From positions 1-43,833 of the forward strand of contig NZ_SDGK01000084.1 in the NCBI RefSeq assembly GCF_004521965.1: a stretch of 43,833 nucleotides of DNA, given 5' to 3'. Position numbers and translations under genes: made by a program. Positions 23,884 to 32,234 of this stretch are shown piece by piece. The notes under the pieces were generated by a model. It made no database searches. It had not been told where the DNA came from and saw only the letters and a program-made list of their open reading frames with translations. Source of the DNA: Weissella cibaria. GTDB taxonomy: Bacteria > Bacillota > Bacilli > Lactobacillales > Lactobacillaceae. The number at the start of each line of letters is the position of its first letter. Within the stretch, counting starts at the first letter, position 1.

Positions 23884-24615
23884 ATGGCGATTATGACGAT
23901 TAAGAATTTGCACAAAGCGTATGGGGATAAAACCATCTTGCGCAATATCAACGCAACGGTTGAAGAGGGTGATGTGATTGCCTTGCTCGGACCTTCTGGA
24001 ACTGGTAAGTCAACATTGCTACGTGGGTTAAACATGTTAGAACAACCAACGTCTGGTGAAGTTATTTTTGAAGGGCAAGATATTACGCAAGCCTCAGAAA
24101 GTGAATTAGATAAGATTCGCCAGGATATGGGGATGGTATTCCAGAGTTTTAATCTGTTCCCAAATATGTCGGTGATTGAGAATGTCAAAATCGCCTTGGT
24201 TAAGGTCAAGGGCGTGGCTGATGCTGAAGCAACACAGACGGCTGAAAAGTTTTTGGCGAAGGTTGGCTTGGCTGACAAAGCGACGGCATATCCAGCATCC
24301 TTGTCTGGTGGGCAACAACAGCGTGTGGCGATTGCCCGTGCTTTGGCGATGAACCCAAAGATTATGTTGTTTGACGAACCAACCTCAGCGTTGGATCCAG
24401 AAATGGTTGGTGAAGTATTGAAGACGATGCGTGAATTAGCACAGGAAGGCATGACGATGTTAGTCGTTACGCACGAAATGGGCTTTGCACGTGAAGTGGC
24501 ATCAAAGATTTGGTTTATGGCCGATGGTGACATGATCCAATATGATACCCCGGAGGCGTTCTTTGAGCACCCGGATTCAGACCGGACGCAAAGCTTCTTA
24601 GCGAAGATGTTGTAA
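23884..24615 (+). CDS. glnQ: Polar amino-acid ABC transporter ATPase (GlnQ type)
   Basis: A 243-residue cytoplasmic ATPase. It shows Walker [10 protein letters not shown] (about 39-47), the Q-loop [17 protein letters not shown], the signature [15 protein letters not shown], Walker [17 protein letters not shown] and the H-loop [13 protein letters not shown]. These are hallmarks of the glutamine/polar amino-acid uptake group. AAAGGAG precedes the ATG. It is followed 16 bases later by a fused binding protein/permease, so the two genes are a complete importer. The exact amino acid cannot be told. Confidence 0.93.
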   Translation: MAIMTIKNLHKAYGDKTILRNINATVEEGDVIALLGPSGTGKSTLLRGLNMLEQPTSGEVIFEGQDITQASESELDKIRQDMGMVFQSFNLFPNMSVIENVKIALVKVKGVADAEATQTAEKFLAKVGLADKATAYPASLSGGQQQRVAIARALAMNPKIMLFDEPTSALDPEMVGEVLKTMRELAQEGMTMLVVTHEMGFAREVASKIWFMADGDMIQYDTPEAFFEHPDSDRTQSFLAKML

Positions 24616-24631
24616 AAATGAGGGTTATTAT

Positions 24632-26095
24632 ATGCAAAAATGGGTAACGAAAATCATGGCCGCGGTCATGACAATGATGATGTTGGTTGGCATGGTCACA
24701 CCAGCGAGTGCGGCACGAACCGATCCCGTCCTAGCGAAAATTGAAAAAAATGGCAAGCTGGTTGTTGGTACGTCAGCTGATTATGCGCCATACGAGTTCC
24801 ACTCGACTGTTAATGGTAAAGATAAGATTGTCGGGTTCGACATTTCGGTTGCCAATGAAATCGCCAAGCGTTTGGGCGTGAAGTTGGTCATTCAAGAAAT
24901 GAGTTTTGATGCTTTGTTGGGGGCTGTAATGACAGGTAAGGTTGATATGGTCGTGGCCGGGATGACGGCAACACCTGAGCGTGAACAAGAAGCAGCATTT
25001 TCGGAGCCATACTTCGTTGATAAGAACGTGGTGATGACGCTGAAGAAGAATGCCAACAAGTTGAAGAATTTAAACGATTTGAAGAAGGCTACGTTGGCGG
25101 CACAATTGTCATCGATTCAAGAAGACGCTGCTAAGAAAGTGGACGCAAAGAAAGTTGTGTCATTAAAGAAGGTTAACGACGCCGTGACGCAGTTGACGCA
25201 AGGTAAAATTGACGGTGTCGTTGTACCGGATACGACAGCTGCAAGCTACATGGGTGACAGTACGCAATTCGCCGTTGCGAAGGCGACTTTGCCAGGTGAG
25301 ACGAATGGTTCTTCAGTCGTGATGGCCAAGAATGCGACGGTGCTGCAAAGCAAGGTTAATAATATCTTGGAAAAGCATGTTGTCGGTGCGCCATTGGACA
25401 AGTGGCATGATGAAGCGGTTGCGTTGATGAACCACAAGGAATCATTCTTTGAAAAGTATTATCCTTACTTTGTTAAGGGAACCATTAACACGGTTGGTTT
25501 GGCTATTATCGGTGTGTTCTTTGGGATTGTTTTGGGGATTTTGTTGGCGTTGATGAAGCTTTCAAGCGTTAAGCCATTAAAGTGGTTCGCAGTCGCCTAC
25601 ATCGAAGCTGTTCGTGGTGTGCCATTGTTGATTCAGGTGTTCATTGTTTACTTTGGTACGCAAGTCATCGGCTTGAACGTTTCAAGTTTCATGGCCGGTG
25701 CCATTGCGATGTTCTTGAACTCTGCTGCATATGTTGCTGAAATTATTCGCTCAGGAATTCAAGCCGTACCCGCTGGGCAAACAGAAGCTGCGCGTTCGCT
25801 AGGTTTCACGAAAATGCAAACCATGCGATACATGGTGTTGCCACAAGCGATCAAGAATATCTTGCCAGCCTTGGGTAATGAATTTGTGACGGTTATCAAG
25901 GAAGGTTCAGTGGTTTCCGTTATCGGTGTTGGTGAATTGACATTCCAGACGTCAGTTGTGCAAGGTGCGTCATTCAAGCCATTCATTCCGTTGATTATTT
26001 CAGCAGCAATTTACTTTATTTTGACATTTGGTATTAGTCGTTTGTTGGGTCGCTTCGAGAAGAAGATGCAACAGTCAGATCGTAAGTTAATCTAA
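24632..26095 (+). CDS. glnP: Fused amino-acid binding protein/permease (GlnP type)
   Basis: A 487-residue fusion. A signal peptide (about 1-28, ending PASAA) leads into a type II periplasmic binding-protein domain (about 30-265) with LVVGTSADYAPYEF, IVGFDISVANEIAKRLG and MVVAGMTATPEREQ. From about 275 follows a His/Glu/Gln permease domain with membrane segments and the EAA loop EAARSLGFTKMQTMRYMVLP. It has a single substrate domain, unlike lactococcal GlnP with two. It works with the ATPase encoded just upstream. A terminator follows directly. Confidence 0.93.
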   Translation: MQKWVTKIMAAVMTMMMLVGMVTPASAARTDPVLAKIEKNGKLVVGTSADYAPYEFHSTVNGKDKIVGFDISVANEIAKRLGVKLVIQEMSFDALLGAVMTGKVDMVVAGMTATPEREQEAAFSEPYFVDKNVVMTLKKNANKLKNLNDLKKATLAAQLSSIQEDAAKKVDAKKVVSLKKVNDAVTQLTQGKIDGVVVPDTTAASYMGDSTQFAVAKATLPGETNGSSVVMAKNATVLQSKVNNILEKHVVGAPLDKWHDEAVALMNHKESFFEKYYPYFVKGTINTVGLAIIGVFFGIVLGILLALMKLSSVKPLKWFAVAYIEAVRGVPLLIQVFIVYFGTQVIGLNVSSFMAGAIAMFLNSAAYVAEIIRSGIQAVPAGQTEAARSLGFTKMQTMRYMVLPQAIKNILPALGNEFVTVIKEGSVVSVIGVGELTFQTSVVQGASFKPFIPLIISAAIYFILTFGISRLLGRFEKKMQQSDRKLI

Positions 26096-26098
26096 TGT

Positions 26099-26137
26099 AA
26101 CACCACAATTCCTTTTTCAGGGAACTGTGGTGTTTTT
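26099..26137 (+). terminator. Terminator of the amino-acid transporter operon
   Basis: AACACCACA (26099-26107) pairs with TGTGGTGTT (26126-26134); after one mismatch the inner TTCC/GGAA also pairs. A T run follows. Confidence 0.85.
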
Positions 26138-26174
26138 CGATTTACAATGAAACTTAATTAACGGGAGGTGACGA

Positions 26175-27026
26175 ATGATGAAGAAAGTAGCGGTTTTGTC
26201 GGATGTACATGGTAATGTGACGGCGCTTGAGTCAGCCATTGCAGATGCGCAAGCGGCGGGGGCAGATGAGTATTGGTTCTTAGGGGACCTGTTCATGCCA
26301 GGACCAGGCACACACGATATTGTCGAGATGTTGCGTAATATTAATGTTGCAGTCTGGCTACGTGGTAATTGGGATGATTTCCTATTCGCAGCCTTGGAAC
26401 GTACGGTTGACTATAACAAGCCAACGCGTGTTTACACGGCATGCTTGGCAGCTTACGTGATGCAAAACATGCCACGTGAGGACTGTGACTTCATCATGGC
26501 GTTGCCGGTTGCGGATACCCACAATGTAGAGGACTTGGCCTTTACGCTATCGCACAATTTGCCGCAGAAGAATTCTGGCCATGAATTGCTACCAACGAGT
26601 GATCAGTATTATTTCGATGCTCTGTTCATGTGGCGTGACGCGGACGTAGCGATTTATGGACACACGCACCAAATGATTTACCGCACGGCATCGGATGGAC
26701 GCGCCATTTTGAACCCGGGTTCAGTCGGTAGTCCGTTCTCATTAAAACGCAAGATGTGTCAGAACCGCGATGCCCGATACTTAATGTTGGCCGTCGATGG
26801 CACCCACTTCGCCTCGGATTTTCGTTCGATTCCGTATGATCAAGCGACTGAAATACAACTGGCGATGGAACGTACCCTCCCTTATCTGGAGTTGTACCAA
26901 AGCTTGGTTTATGAAGGCTTAGGTTACGTCCACGATGCCGGTACCGTTGGGGAGGTGAACCGTCGCTTTGGTTATGTGCAAGAAACCAAAGACTTACTTA
27001 GCGAGTTACGACAGGTATATCACTAG
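26175..27026 (+). CDS. Metallophosphoesterase (YfcE/MJ0936-like)
   Basis: A 283-residue calcineurin-like phosphoesterase. The metal-site motifs appear in order: VLSDVHGN (D and H), FLGDLFMPGPG, RGNWDD where GNHD/E is usual, SHNLP and YGHTHQMIY, then LNPGSVGSPF. It is likely a phosphodiesterase of unknown substrate. GGGAGGTGA precedes the ATG, and a second ATG follows immediately. The gene is 53 bases before the two-domain acetyltransferase gene in the same direction, with no terminator between, so they may be cotranscribed. Confidence 0.85.
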   Translation: MMKKVAVLSDVHGNVTALESAIADAQAAGADEYWFLGDLFMPGPGTHDIVEMLRNINVAVWLRGNWDDFLFAALERTVDYNKPTRVYTACLAAYVMQNMPREDCDFIMALPVADTHNVEDLAFTLSHNLPQKNSGHELLPTSDQYYFDALFMWRDADVAIYGHTHQMIYRTASDGRAILNPGSVGSPFSLKRKMCQNRDARYLMLAVDGTHFASDFRSIPYDQATEIQLAMERTLPYLELYQSLVYEGLGYVHDAGTVGEVNRRFGYVQETKDLLSELRQVYH

Positions 27027-27079
27027 GCATCTGCGATATAATTGAAGTACTGAATATTGACGATAGGAGGGCGTGCCAA

Positions 27080-28141
27080 ATGGATGCGACGCGCTATACA
27101 GATTATGAACAATTAGTCCGCATGTTAAATGACGCGGAAATCGTGCCAATCGTGTCGGGTGGCTTTGCTCTCGAAATTTTGTCGGGGTACGACTTAGATA
27201 GTAAGATTGCCCCATTAATTATTGAAGATGACTTTTGGGATGATGAACCATTAATTGATTCCATTATGCAGGCGGCCAAGTTTGAACGGCTTGATGTACC
27301 TGAATTGGTGTACAGCAATTTTGATAATACGTTATCAGTAGCTTACATGCCCCAAAGTGCAGTGGAACCGTTGATCGGCCACAAACTGCCAGGTCAATTT
27401 ATCTTTACGCACACTGAACCAGAGTTCCGCGTGTTGACGACTTATGACCTATATAACTTATTCGGTCATTTGATTGGTGATCCAGATCGTAGTGAGAAGT
27501 TGCGTCATAGTGATGCACAAAAGTTGCGTTTCATGAAGCAATTGGGTTACATTTTTGATCGTTTCCCAATGCGTCAAATGAATGCAACGCACCCGTTGAT
27601 TGATGTACATTTCGAGTTCCTGACAGATAAGGACTTTGATAAGGGTGATCAGTTGATTCGCAAAGCCTTCGATGATGCGAATTACAGTACCGGCGAGGAA
27701 GAAAAACTAGTCCGACGGTTGCGTGCTGGCCAACCATTTGGCAAGCGCCCAATTGAAATCGTGGCGAAGCGTGGAGACGAAGTTCTAGGTTATGTGATGG
27801 TGTCAGGTGCGACCGTGTCTGATAATCGCACGGGTTCATCGATTGGTGTTGTCGGCCCAGTTGTCGTTGACCCGTTGTACCGGGGCCGGGGGATTGGTTG
27901 GCGGTTGACGCAAAATGCCGAAATCGCCGCGCGTTACGATGGCTACGGTGTCTTGGCGGCGATTGGCTGGCCAGGCTACTGGAACCAGTTTGGTTATATC
28001 CGCTCATCGGAGTTTGGGGTTACGCCAGCGTTTGAAATTACGCCTGAATTCTTCATGGTGAAGGAACTTTATCCATCTGTTTTATTGCGGACGAATGGTA
28101 TTCTCCGTTTCCCTGATGAATGGCAATACGATCAAGAATAG
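27080..28141 (+). CDS. Two-domain protein: unknown N-terminal domain plus GNAT acetyltransferase
   Basis: A 353-residue protein. Residues about 177-310 form a GNAT acetyltransferase of the YhbS type; the acetyl-CoA loop is VVDPLYRGRGIGWRL (about 271-285), followed by GWPGYWNQFGYI. Residues 1-165 are not part of GNAT. They contain IVSGGFALEILSGYDLDS, an acidic stretch EDDFWDDE and a helical end KLRHSDAQKLRFMKQLG, loosely recalling nucleotidyltransferase folds, but I do not recognise the domain. AGGAGG is 9 bases before the ATG. The target of acetylation is unknown. The repeat copy at 28155 starts 13 bases after the stop. Confidence 0.75.
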   Translation: MDATRYTDYEQLVRMLNDAEIVPIVSGGFALEILSGYDLDSKIAPLIIEDDFWDDEPLIDSIMQAAKFERLDVPELVYSNFDNTLSVAYMPQSAVEPLIGHKLPGQFIFTHTEPEFRVLTTYDLYNLFGHLIGDPDRSEKLRHSDAQKLRFMKQLGYIFDRFPMRQMNATHPLIDVHFEFLTDKDFDKGDQLIRKAFDDANYSTGEEEKLVRRLRAGQPFGKRPIEIVAKRGDEVLGYVMVSGATVSDNRTGSSIGVVGPVVVDPLYRGRGIGWRLTQNAEIAARYDGYGVLAAIGWPGYWNQFGYIRSSEFGVTPAFEITPEFFMVKELYPSVLLRTNGILRFPDEWQYDQE

Positions 28142-28154
28142 TTTTAGATGAAGT

Positions 28155-28290
28155 GGCTGGGACAGAAGACTCTGTCTCAGTCTCAAAAGCCGCCAATATC
28201 CCGATTTAAAATCGGAAGATTGGCGGCTCTTAAGCGTGTTCCGAAAGGCTGAACCTTTAATATAACGCCATTTGACCCACTCTCTTTTTT
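28155..28290 (-). repeat. Dispersed repeat element, copy 2 (inverted relative to copy 1)
   Basis: The reverse complement of this block aligns along its length with 8310-8443. Its central hairpin (28185-28230) keeps the architecture of copy 1. At one stem pair copy 1 has A-T (GCCACC/GGTGGC) and copy 2 has G-C (GCCGCC/GGCGGC), a compensatory change. Like copy 1 it begins 13 bases after a stop codon, but lies in the opposite orientation. Confidence 0.75.
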
Positions 28291-28317
28291 CGCATAATCC
28301 ACAAGTTTTCAAGACAA

Positions 28318-28346
28318 TTGGACAATATTTTTCGGCACGATAATAG
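28318..28346 (+). promoter_or_regulatory. Promoter of the pseudogene at 28381
   Basis: TTGGAC (28318-28323), 17 bp, TAATAG (28341-28346), with GAGGTG shortly before the ATG at 28381. The upstream signals look intact although the gene is broken. Confidence 0.5.
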
Positions 28347-28380
28347 TACAATGAATAAAGATTAAATTGAGGTGAACTTG

Positions 28381-29295
28381 ATGGAACCACTATTAACAGG
28401 ATTAGCCCTTGAATAAGGATATGATGGCCGCGCCTAAGGAAACAGTTAGCAAGAAGTATGGTTGGGACTGTGGCGTCGTTAACCGCCAAGCAATCGTTGA
28501 TGCAACGATGTCAGTGTTGGAACGAATGGATGAGTTGGCTGCATTAATTGATGTCCGTGACAATGAATTGTATGAAGCCGACCGCGTCCGTATCTTGTCA
28601 TTAGCAACGAGCCTAGGATTGGTGACACAGTTGCTGAATTGTCAGCTCGTTTGACGGAATTCCGTATGCGCCTGATGTTTGCACCGTTGAAGTTCTATGA
28701 AGGCAATCGTGAGATGTTGAAGTTGGTCGCTGAAAACATTGTTGATTCATATGATGTTGTATCAGAGGATCCCGTGATCGAAACGGCTTTGTAAGATTTG
28801 CGCGAACAAACAAGTGAAGAACCAACGGCTGAAGGTTATGAAAAGATGATTAAGTCATTCATTCGCTTTGTGTCAAAGTTCCGTGAGTCAAACGTGATGA
28901 TGTTGGGGCAATTGATGCAATCAATGCATCGTGAAGCCGAGGTGTTTGGCTTCAGTACTGACCCAGAAATCGTGACGTTCTTCCAACAACTCGATATTGT
29001 GGTTGCGGGTGCGATTCGACCTGATGAATTCATGCCCATCACTGAAATGTTGAATGATTTTGAGCCAACGATTACGTCACGCTTGGTTGAATTGGCGCCG
29101 CTTGAAACATTGCACCAGTTCACAGTCAACGTGATTGCCGGTGTGCAACAAACGCGTCAAGAGGGCATGTCATTCGGTGTAGAAGCGGACGAAAAACTGG
29201 ACAAAGCGTCAGATGAGCTAAATCATGGTATGCTAGAGCGTGAGCAGTGCCGTATGATCCTCCGAGGCATTCGAGAATTACACGTACAAGCTTAA
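28381..29295 (+). pseudogene. Broken gene for a helical protein of about 300 residues, function unknown
   Basis: Three consecutive reading frames join into one plausible protein that I do not recognise. Frame 1 gives MEPLLTGLAL and ends at TAA after an apparent extra C near 28406. Frame 2 continues NKDMMAAPKETVSKKYGWDC to about 28615. A second one-base shift leads to frame 3, GDTVAELSARLTEFRMR, which meets an in-frame TAA at 28792 and then runs open to TAA at 29293. The product would be soluble, acidic and mostly alpha-helical. Promoter and ribosome-binding site upstream look intact. Confidence 0.75.
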
Positions 29296-29319
29296 TCTAA
29301 GGAAAAGCGAGTCCTTGCC

Positions 29320-29460
29320 ATGGTGCAAATTATTGTGAGTCTAGTCGGCCTGTTTGTGGCTGCATCATTAATTGTGGTTGGTAAGGACATTCGGCGACCA
29401 ATTCTAACGATTGCCGGTGTCCTCGTGGCTGTTGCGGCAGTGTTATATTGGTTGCATTAA
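29320..29460 (+). CDS. Small membrane protein, 46 residues
   Basis: The reading frame MVQIIVSLVGLFVAASLIVV...DIRRPILTIAGVLVAVAAVLYWLH has two hydrophobic segments (about 3-20 and 27-44) joined by a charged turn KDIRRP. The ribosome-binding site is weak (AAGGA 16 bases upstream, GAG at 8). It could be a real small protein or the tail of the decayed unit upstream. Function is unknown. Confidence 0.5.
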   Translation: MVQIIVSLVGLFVAASLIVVGKDIRRPILTIAGVLVAVAAVLYWLH

Positions 29461-29524
29461 GCAAAAAATATTGTTAGTGCTGATATAATCGTCTTAAAAT
29501 TTGGTGTTTAAATGGGGAATACGT

Positions 29525-31033
29525 ATGGAATGGATCTGGACAACGCAGGAACAGAATCGCATCTCAGTCTTTCGATATATGGTGCGCAATCGCTTCACCA
29601 GACTAACGGACTTGATGGCTGAATTTCAATTTTCACGCTATATGGTGGTTTCAATCATTGAACAGCTGAATGAAGATATTGCCGTCTTGACGGGTGAGAC
29701 AGATATCCTGGTGATTGAAAAAGGCAACGTCATTATCTTCGATGCGCCACTAAATGTCTTGCCAGTTGATGAATTGAAACATTATTACCTCTCGCAATCG
29801 ACACGGGCGCAGATCATTATGCACCTAGTCGCTGAAAATTTTGACTCTTGGGAAGACTTGGCGTTTGAGTTGAACGTATCAACGCCGACTATCTATAAAG
29901 AGCGGGCTATTGTTGTTGAACACTTGGCGGAACAAGGCATTACCTTGAATAAAACCCATCAATTGGTTGGCCAGGAAGAAAATATCCGTTTTCTACGGCT
30001 CACATTGTTAACCATTTACAATGGGCAACGCACTGAAGAAATTCCAGACCGCGTAAAACGGGTTGTGAATTATTATATTGCTAGCTTTATTACGCCCGAA
30101 TTTGGTGATTTACGTGAATCGCAACGTTGTATCATTTGGCATATGGCGGCGATTTGGACGATCCGCTTCACACACCAACATTTTGTGACCGCTGCGTATA
30201 CCGACCAATATTTAGTGCCAACGCCTGAGATGTCACCCCAAAGCCAACGTGTCGTTCAGGCAGTTAAACAATTGATGGGGCGTAGCGGCTTACTGTCGGC
30301 GGAAGCGTTAGACAACGAAGCGCGATTTATTGTCCTGATTTTACACAGCTTAGGGCTTTTTGCTACGACGCAGACCCATCAAGATGTGACGGACCATGTG
30401 ATGCAGTGGTGGCAAGATTTCGATGATAGTGTGCAGGCGAGTTATCAGTGCATCTTTTATCGGCCACTACACGGGATAGAGTCACGACGCCTCACGTACA
30501 CAGTTGGTGATAGTTTAATGCGCTTCTTGATTTACCCGTACGGGCTTGGTGATGGCACATATGATATGCAACATTTCGCTGAGTTTTCGAACCGTTATCC
30601 GTTATCGACTGAATTGGGTACGGAAATTGTGCGGCGGTTTGCGGCCCAGCGACAGGTAAGCGCTGACAAACTGAAGACGGTTCTGTTAACGAACTTGGTA
30701 GCCGGCATTGCGACGACGAGTACGTTCTTTATCGATGTACCGAAAGTGCATGTTGCACTTGATTTTGGTGATCGTGTGAATTTCGAGCGGTTGCTCCTTG
30801 ATCAATTTGGGGAGGTCGCGCGGACGACCATTCAAATTTCGAACCGGCTTACGGCGCACACCGACATTTTGCTGACTGACGTGCCCCGCGATAGCCAGGG
30901 ACATGAGGCCGTTTATATTTGGCGTGGCATTGAGTCGCGGGCTTATATTGGCCGGATTTTGGACGAGATTAACCATATTGGCATGGTGAAGTTCAACGAA
31001 TGGCGTCGAAAACAAGTAAATCTAACTGAATGA
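29525..31033 (+). CDS. Mga-family (PRD-type) transcription regulator
   Basis: A 502-residue regulator. The N-terminal quarter carries two helix-turn-helix motifs, around RLTDLMAEFQFSRYMVVSIIEQL and SWEDLAFELNVSTPTIYKERAIV. The middle is helical, like PRD domains, and the C-terminus (about 390-495) resembles an EIIB-like fold (FIDVPKVHVALDF...). This is the architecture of Mga/AtxA virulence-type activators. The ATG at 29525 is 6 bases after GGGGA; an upstream TTG at 29501 is unlikely. An extended -10 TGATATAAT lies at 29481-29489. It is adjacent to the exopolysaccharide operon and could control it; that is inference only. Confidence 0.78.
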   Translation: MEWIWTTQEQNRISVFRYMVRNRFTRLTDLMAEFQFSRYMVVSIIEQLNEDIAVLTGETDILVIEKGNVIIFDAPLNVLPVDELKHYYLSQSTRAQIIMHLVAENFDSWEDLAFELNVSTPTIYKERAIVVEHLAEQGITLNKTHQLVGQEENIRFLRLTLLTIYNGQRTEEIPDRVKRVVNYYIASFITPEFGDLRESQRCIIWHMAAIWTIRFTHQHFVTAAYTDQYLVPTPEMSPQSQRVVQAVKQLMGRSGLLSAEALDNEARFIVLILHSLGLFATTQTHQDVTDHVMQWWQDFDDSVQASYQCIFYRPLHGIESRRLTYTVGDSLMRFLIYPYGLGDGTYDMQHFAEFSNRYPLSTELGTEIVRRFAAQRQVSADKLKTVLLTNLVAGIATTSTFFIDVPKVHVALDFGDRVNFERLLLDQFGEVARTTIQISNRLTAHTDILLTDVPRDSQGHEAVYIWRGIESRAYIGRILDEINHIGMVKFNEWRRKQVNLTE

Positions 31034-31038
31034 GACAA

Positions 31039-31082
31039 GTCTCATGATAACGGTTGCGTATGTTGTCATGAGGCTTTTTTTG
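31039..31082 (+). terminator. Terminator after the Mga-like gene
   Basis: A 13-bp stem GTCTCATGATAAC/GTTGTCATGAGGC (31039-31051 with 31062-31074) and a long T run. Confidence 0.9.
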
Positions 31083-31200
31083 TACATATACGGCCTGGTA
31101 AAACAGCCGACTTTATATTTTTTCGTTGTTTTTTTTAAAGGCATTTTATTAACCAAGCTACCTAAACGTGGCAGGATATAACTCGTTTACTTTTGGTTTA

Positions 31201-31218
31201 CGGAAAAGGAGGTTTCCG
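31201..31218 (+). promoter_or_regulatory. Hairpin that presents the Shine-Dalgarno of the exopolysaccharide operon in its loop
   Basis: CGGAAA (31201-31206) and TTTCCG (31213-31218) are perfect complements. The six loop bases are AGGAGG, the whole ribosome-binding site of the gene starting at 31220. Such a loop could be bound by a protein or pair with a small RNA, or the stem could simply display the site. No clear promoter was seen in 31083-31200. Confidence 0.65.
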
Positions 31219-31219
31219 A

Positions 31220-32095
31220 ATGATTTCGAGAAAAAATTTAATCACGCGTAGCCACTTTGCAATTTTCGGTTTCACCACCGCACTTATTTTATTCATTTGG
31301 TTGGCAGGGCTAACCTCTGGTGTTGTCCAAATGGCGACTGTACTACTCGTGATTTTAGGAATTGCGACGGGGTTGATGTTGCCGAGCATCCTCACAACTT
31401 GGTTAGCCATACTCTTTTTAGTGATTAGTGTCATGGTATTGCTATTGGGCACTTTCGTGATGGATGTGACCGCCAAGCTTTTTCTGATTGTTGCGTTTCC
31501 GGGGGCTATTTTCCTAACGAGTAGCTTACGGACCATCGGTGGGAGCTTTGGATGGTTAGCGGAAAATGAGCACAATATTGCCGCGTTTACGAAAAATTAC
31601 CACCCGGGCTTAAACCTGCAACGCTCGTATAATGCGCACAAAATTTTTGCAAAGGCCGTGACCCGATTCGACGGTGAACCTGGCTTAGCCGATATGTCAC
31701 TTGATGTGACCGGCATTCATTGGGCTCATAGTGAACAGTACCAGCAGTTTAATCCAGAACAATACAACGATGTGTTAGCGCAAGCCGCCAATGTCTTGAA
31801 AGAGCGCCGTTTGCCATCTGAATTCCTCTACATTTTAGATGATGACATGTTGCTGATTTTGTCGTTTAGATTACCGCGTGAAACGTATGACTATTTGACG
31901 GCTGTGACGAAGATTGATTTAGCCTCGATTCGAGTCGGCGATTTCCGCCCGCAGTTCCAGTGGGGCCACAAATATATTACGACTGAAAATATACAGGACT
32001 ATCAAACACTAGACGACGCCATTAAGCATATTCGCCGTGATATGGAAACGGATTTAGTGACGGAGTACATGAAGAAAGGAACGTTAGATGATTAA
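31220..32095 (+). CDS. Membrane protein with degenerate GGDEF domain (PssE-like)
   Basis: A 291-residue protein, first of the exopolysaccharide operon. Four membrane segments (about 13-30, 34-54, 58-80, 84-100) precede a cytoplasmic alpha/beta domain (about 133-275). I read this as a degenerate GGDEF domain: RRLPSEFLYILDDDMLLIL (196-214) aligns with the I-site to GGDEF stretch of diguanylate cyclases, with LDDDM in place of GGEEF. The I-site RxxD would be R197-L-P-S200, keeping only the Arg. It cannot be an active cyclase and may act as a c-di-GMP receptor or scaffold, as PssE does in Listeria. The ATG at 31220 follows AGGAGG by 7 bases. The last 8 bases overlap the next small gene. Confidence 0.68.
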   Translation: MISRKNLITRSHFAIFGFTTALILFIWLAGLTSGVVQMATVLLVILGIATGLMLPSILTTWLAILFLVISVMVLLLGTFVMDVTAKLFLIVAFPGAIFLTSSLRTIGGSFGWLAENEHNIAAFTKNYHPGLNLQRSYNAHKIFAKAVTRFDGEPGLADMSLDVTGIHWAHSEQYQQFNPEQYNDVLAQAANVLKERRLPSEFLYILDDDMLLILSFRLPRETYDYLTAVTKIDLASIRVGDFRPQFQWGHKYITTENIQDYQTLDDAIKHIRRDMETDLVTEYMKKGTLDD

Positions 32096-32234
32096 TGTAT
32101 TTTACTGGTTAGCCATGTTTGTTAGTGGCGCCTTCTTAGTATTAGCTTTTGTGTTATTTGTCATGGAGTGGACAATTTATTCACGAGTTGAAGCAACCAT
32201 GTACAAGTTGTGGGAGCAGCGGGGTACCAACTAA
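32088..32234 (+). CDS. 48-residue membrane peptide of the exopolysaccharide operon
   Basis: The frame MINVFYWLAMFVSGAFLVLA... has one long hydrophobic segment (about 3-28) and a polar tail ending EQRGTN. AAAGGA is 7 bases before the ATG. The ATG overlaps the upstream stop by 8 bases, and its TAA shares one base with the ATG of the glycosyltransferase (TAATG), so it is translationally coupled on both sides. It may be a small partner of the synthase, like other short membrane subunits of processive glycan synthases. It is too short to be found by many gene callers. Confidence 0.75.
   Translation: MINVFYWLAMFVSGAFLVLAFVLFVMEWTIYSRVEATMYKLWEQRGTN

Noticed and set aside
23850-24533. 227-codon open frame on the minus strand
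   Set aside because: It is antisense to the glnQ-type ATPase, whose motifs, ribosome-binding site and length are all intact; the minus frame matches no family pattern.
27531-28007. 158-codon open frame on the minus strand
   Set aside because: It is a shadow of the GNAT protein gene, with low-complexity composition (Ser, His, Gln) and no ribosome-binding site.
28155-28290. Possible insertion-sequence remnant
   Set aside because: No transposase fragment and no target duplication was seen, so it is listed as a dispersed repeat rather than an IS.
31193-31219. Upstream TTG start for the GGDEF-like membrane protein
   Set aside because: It would place the AGGAGG element inside the coding region; the ATG at 31220 is ideally spaced from it.
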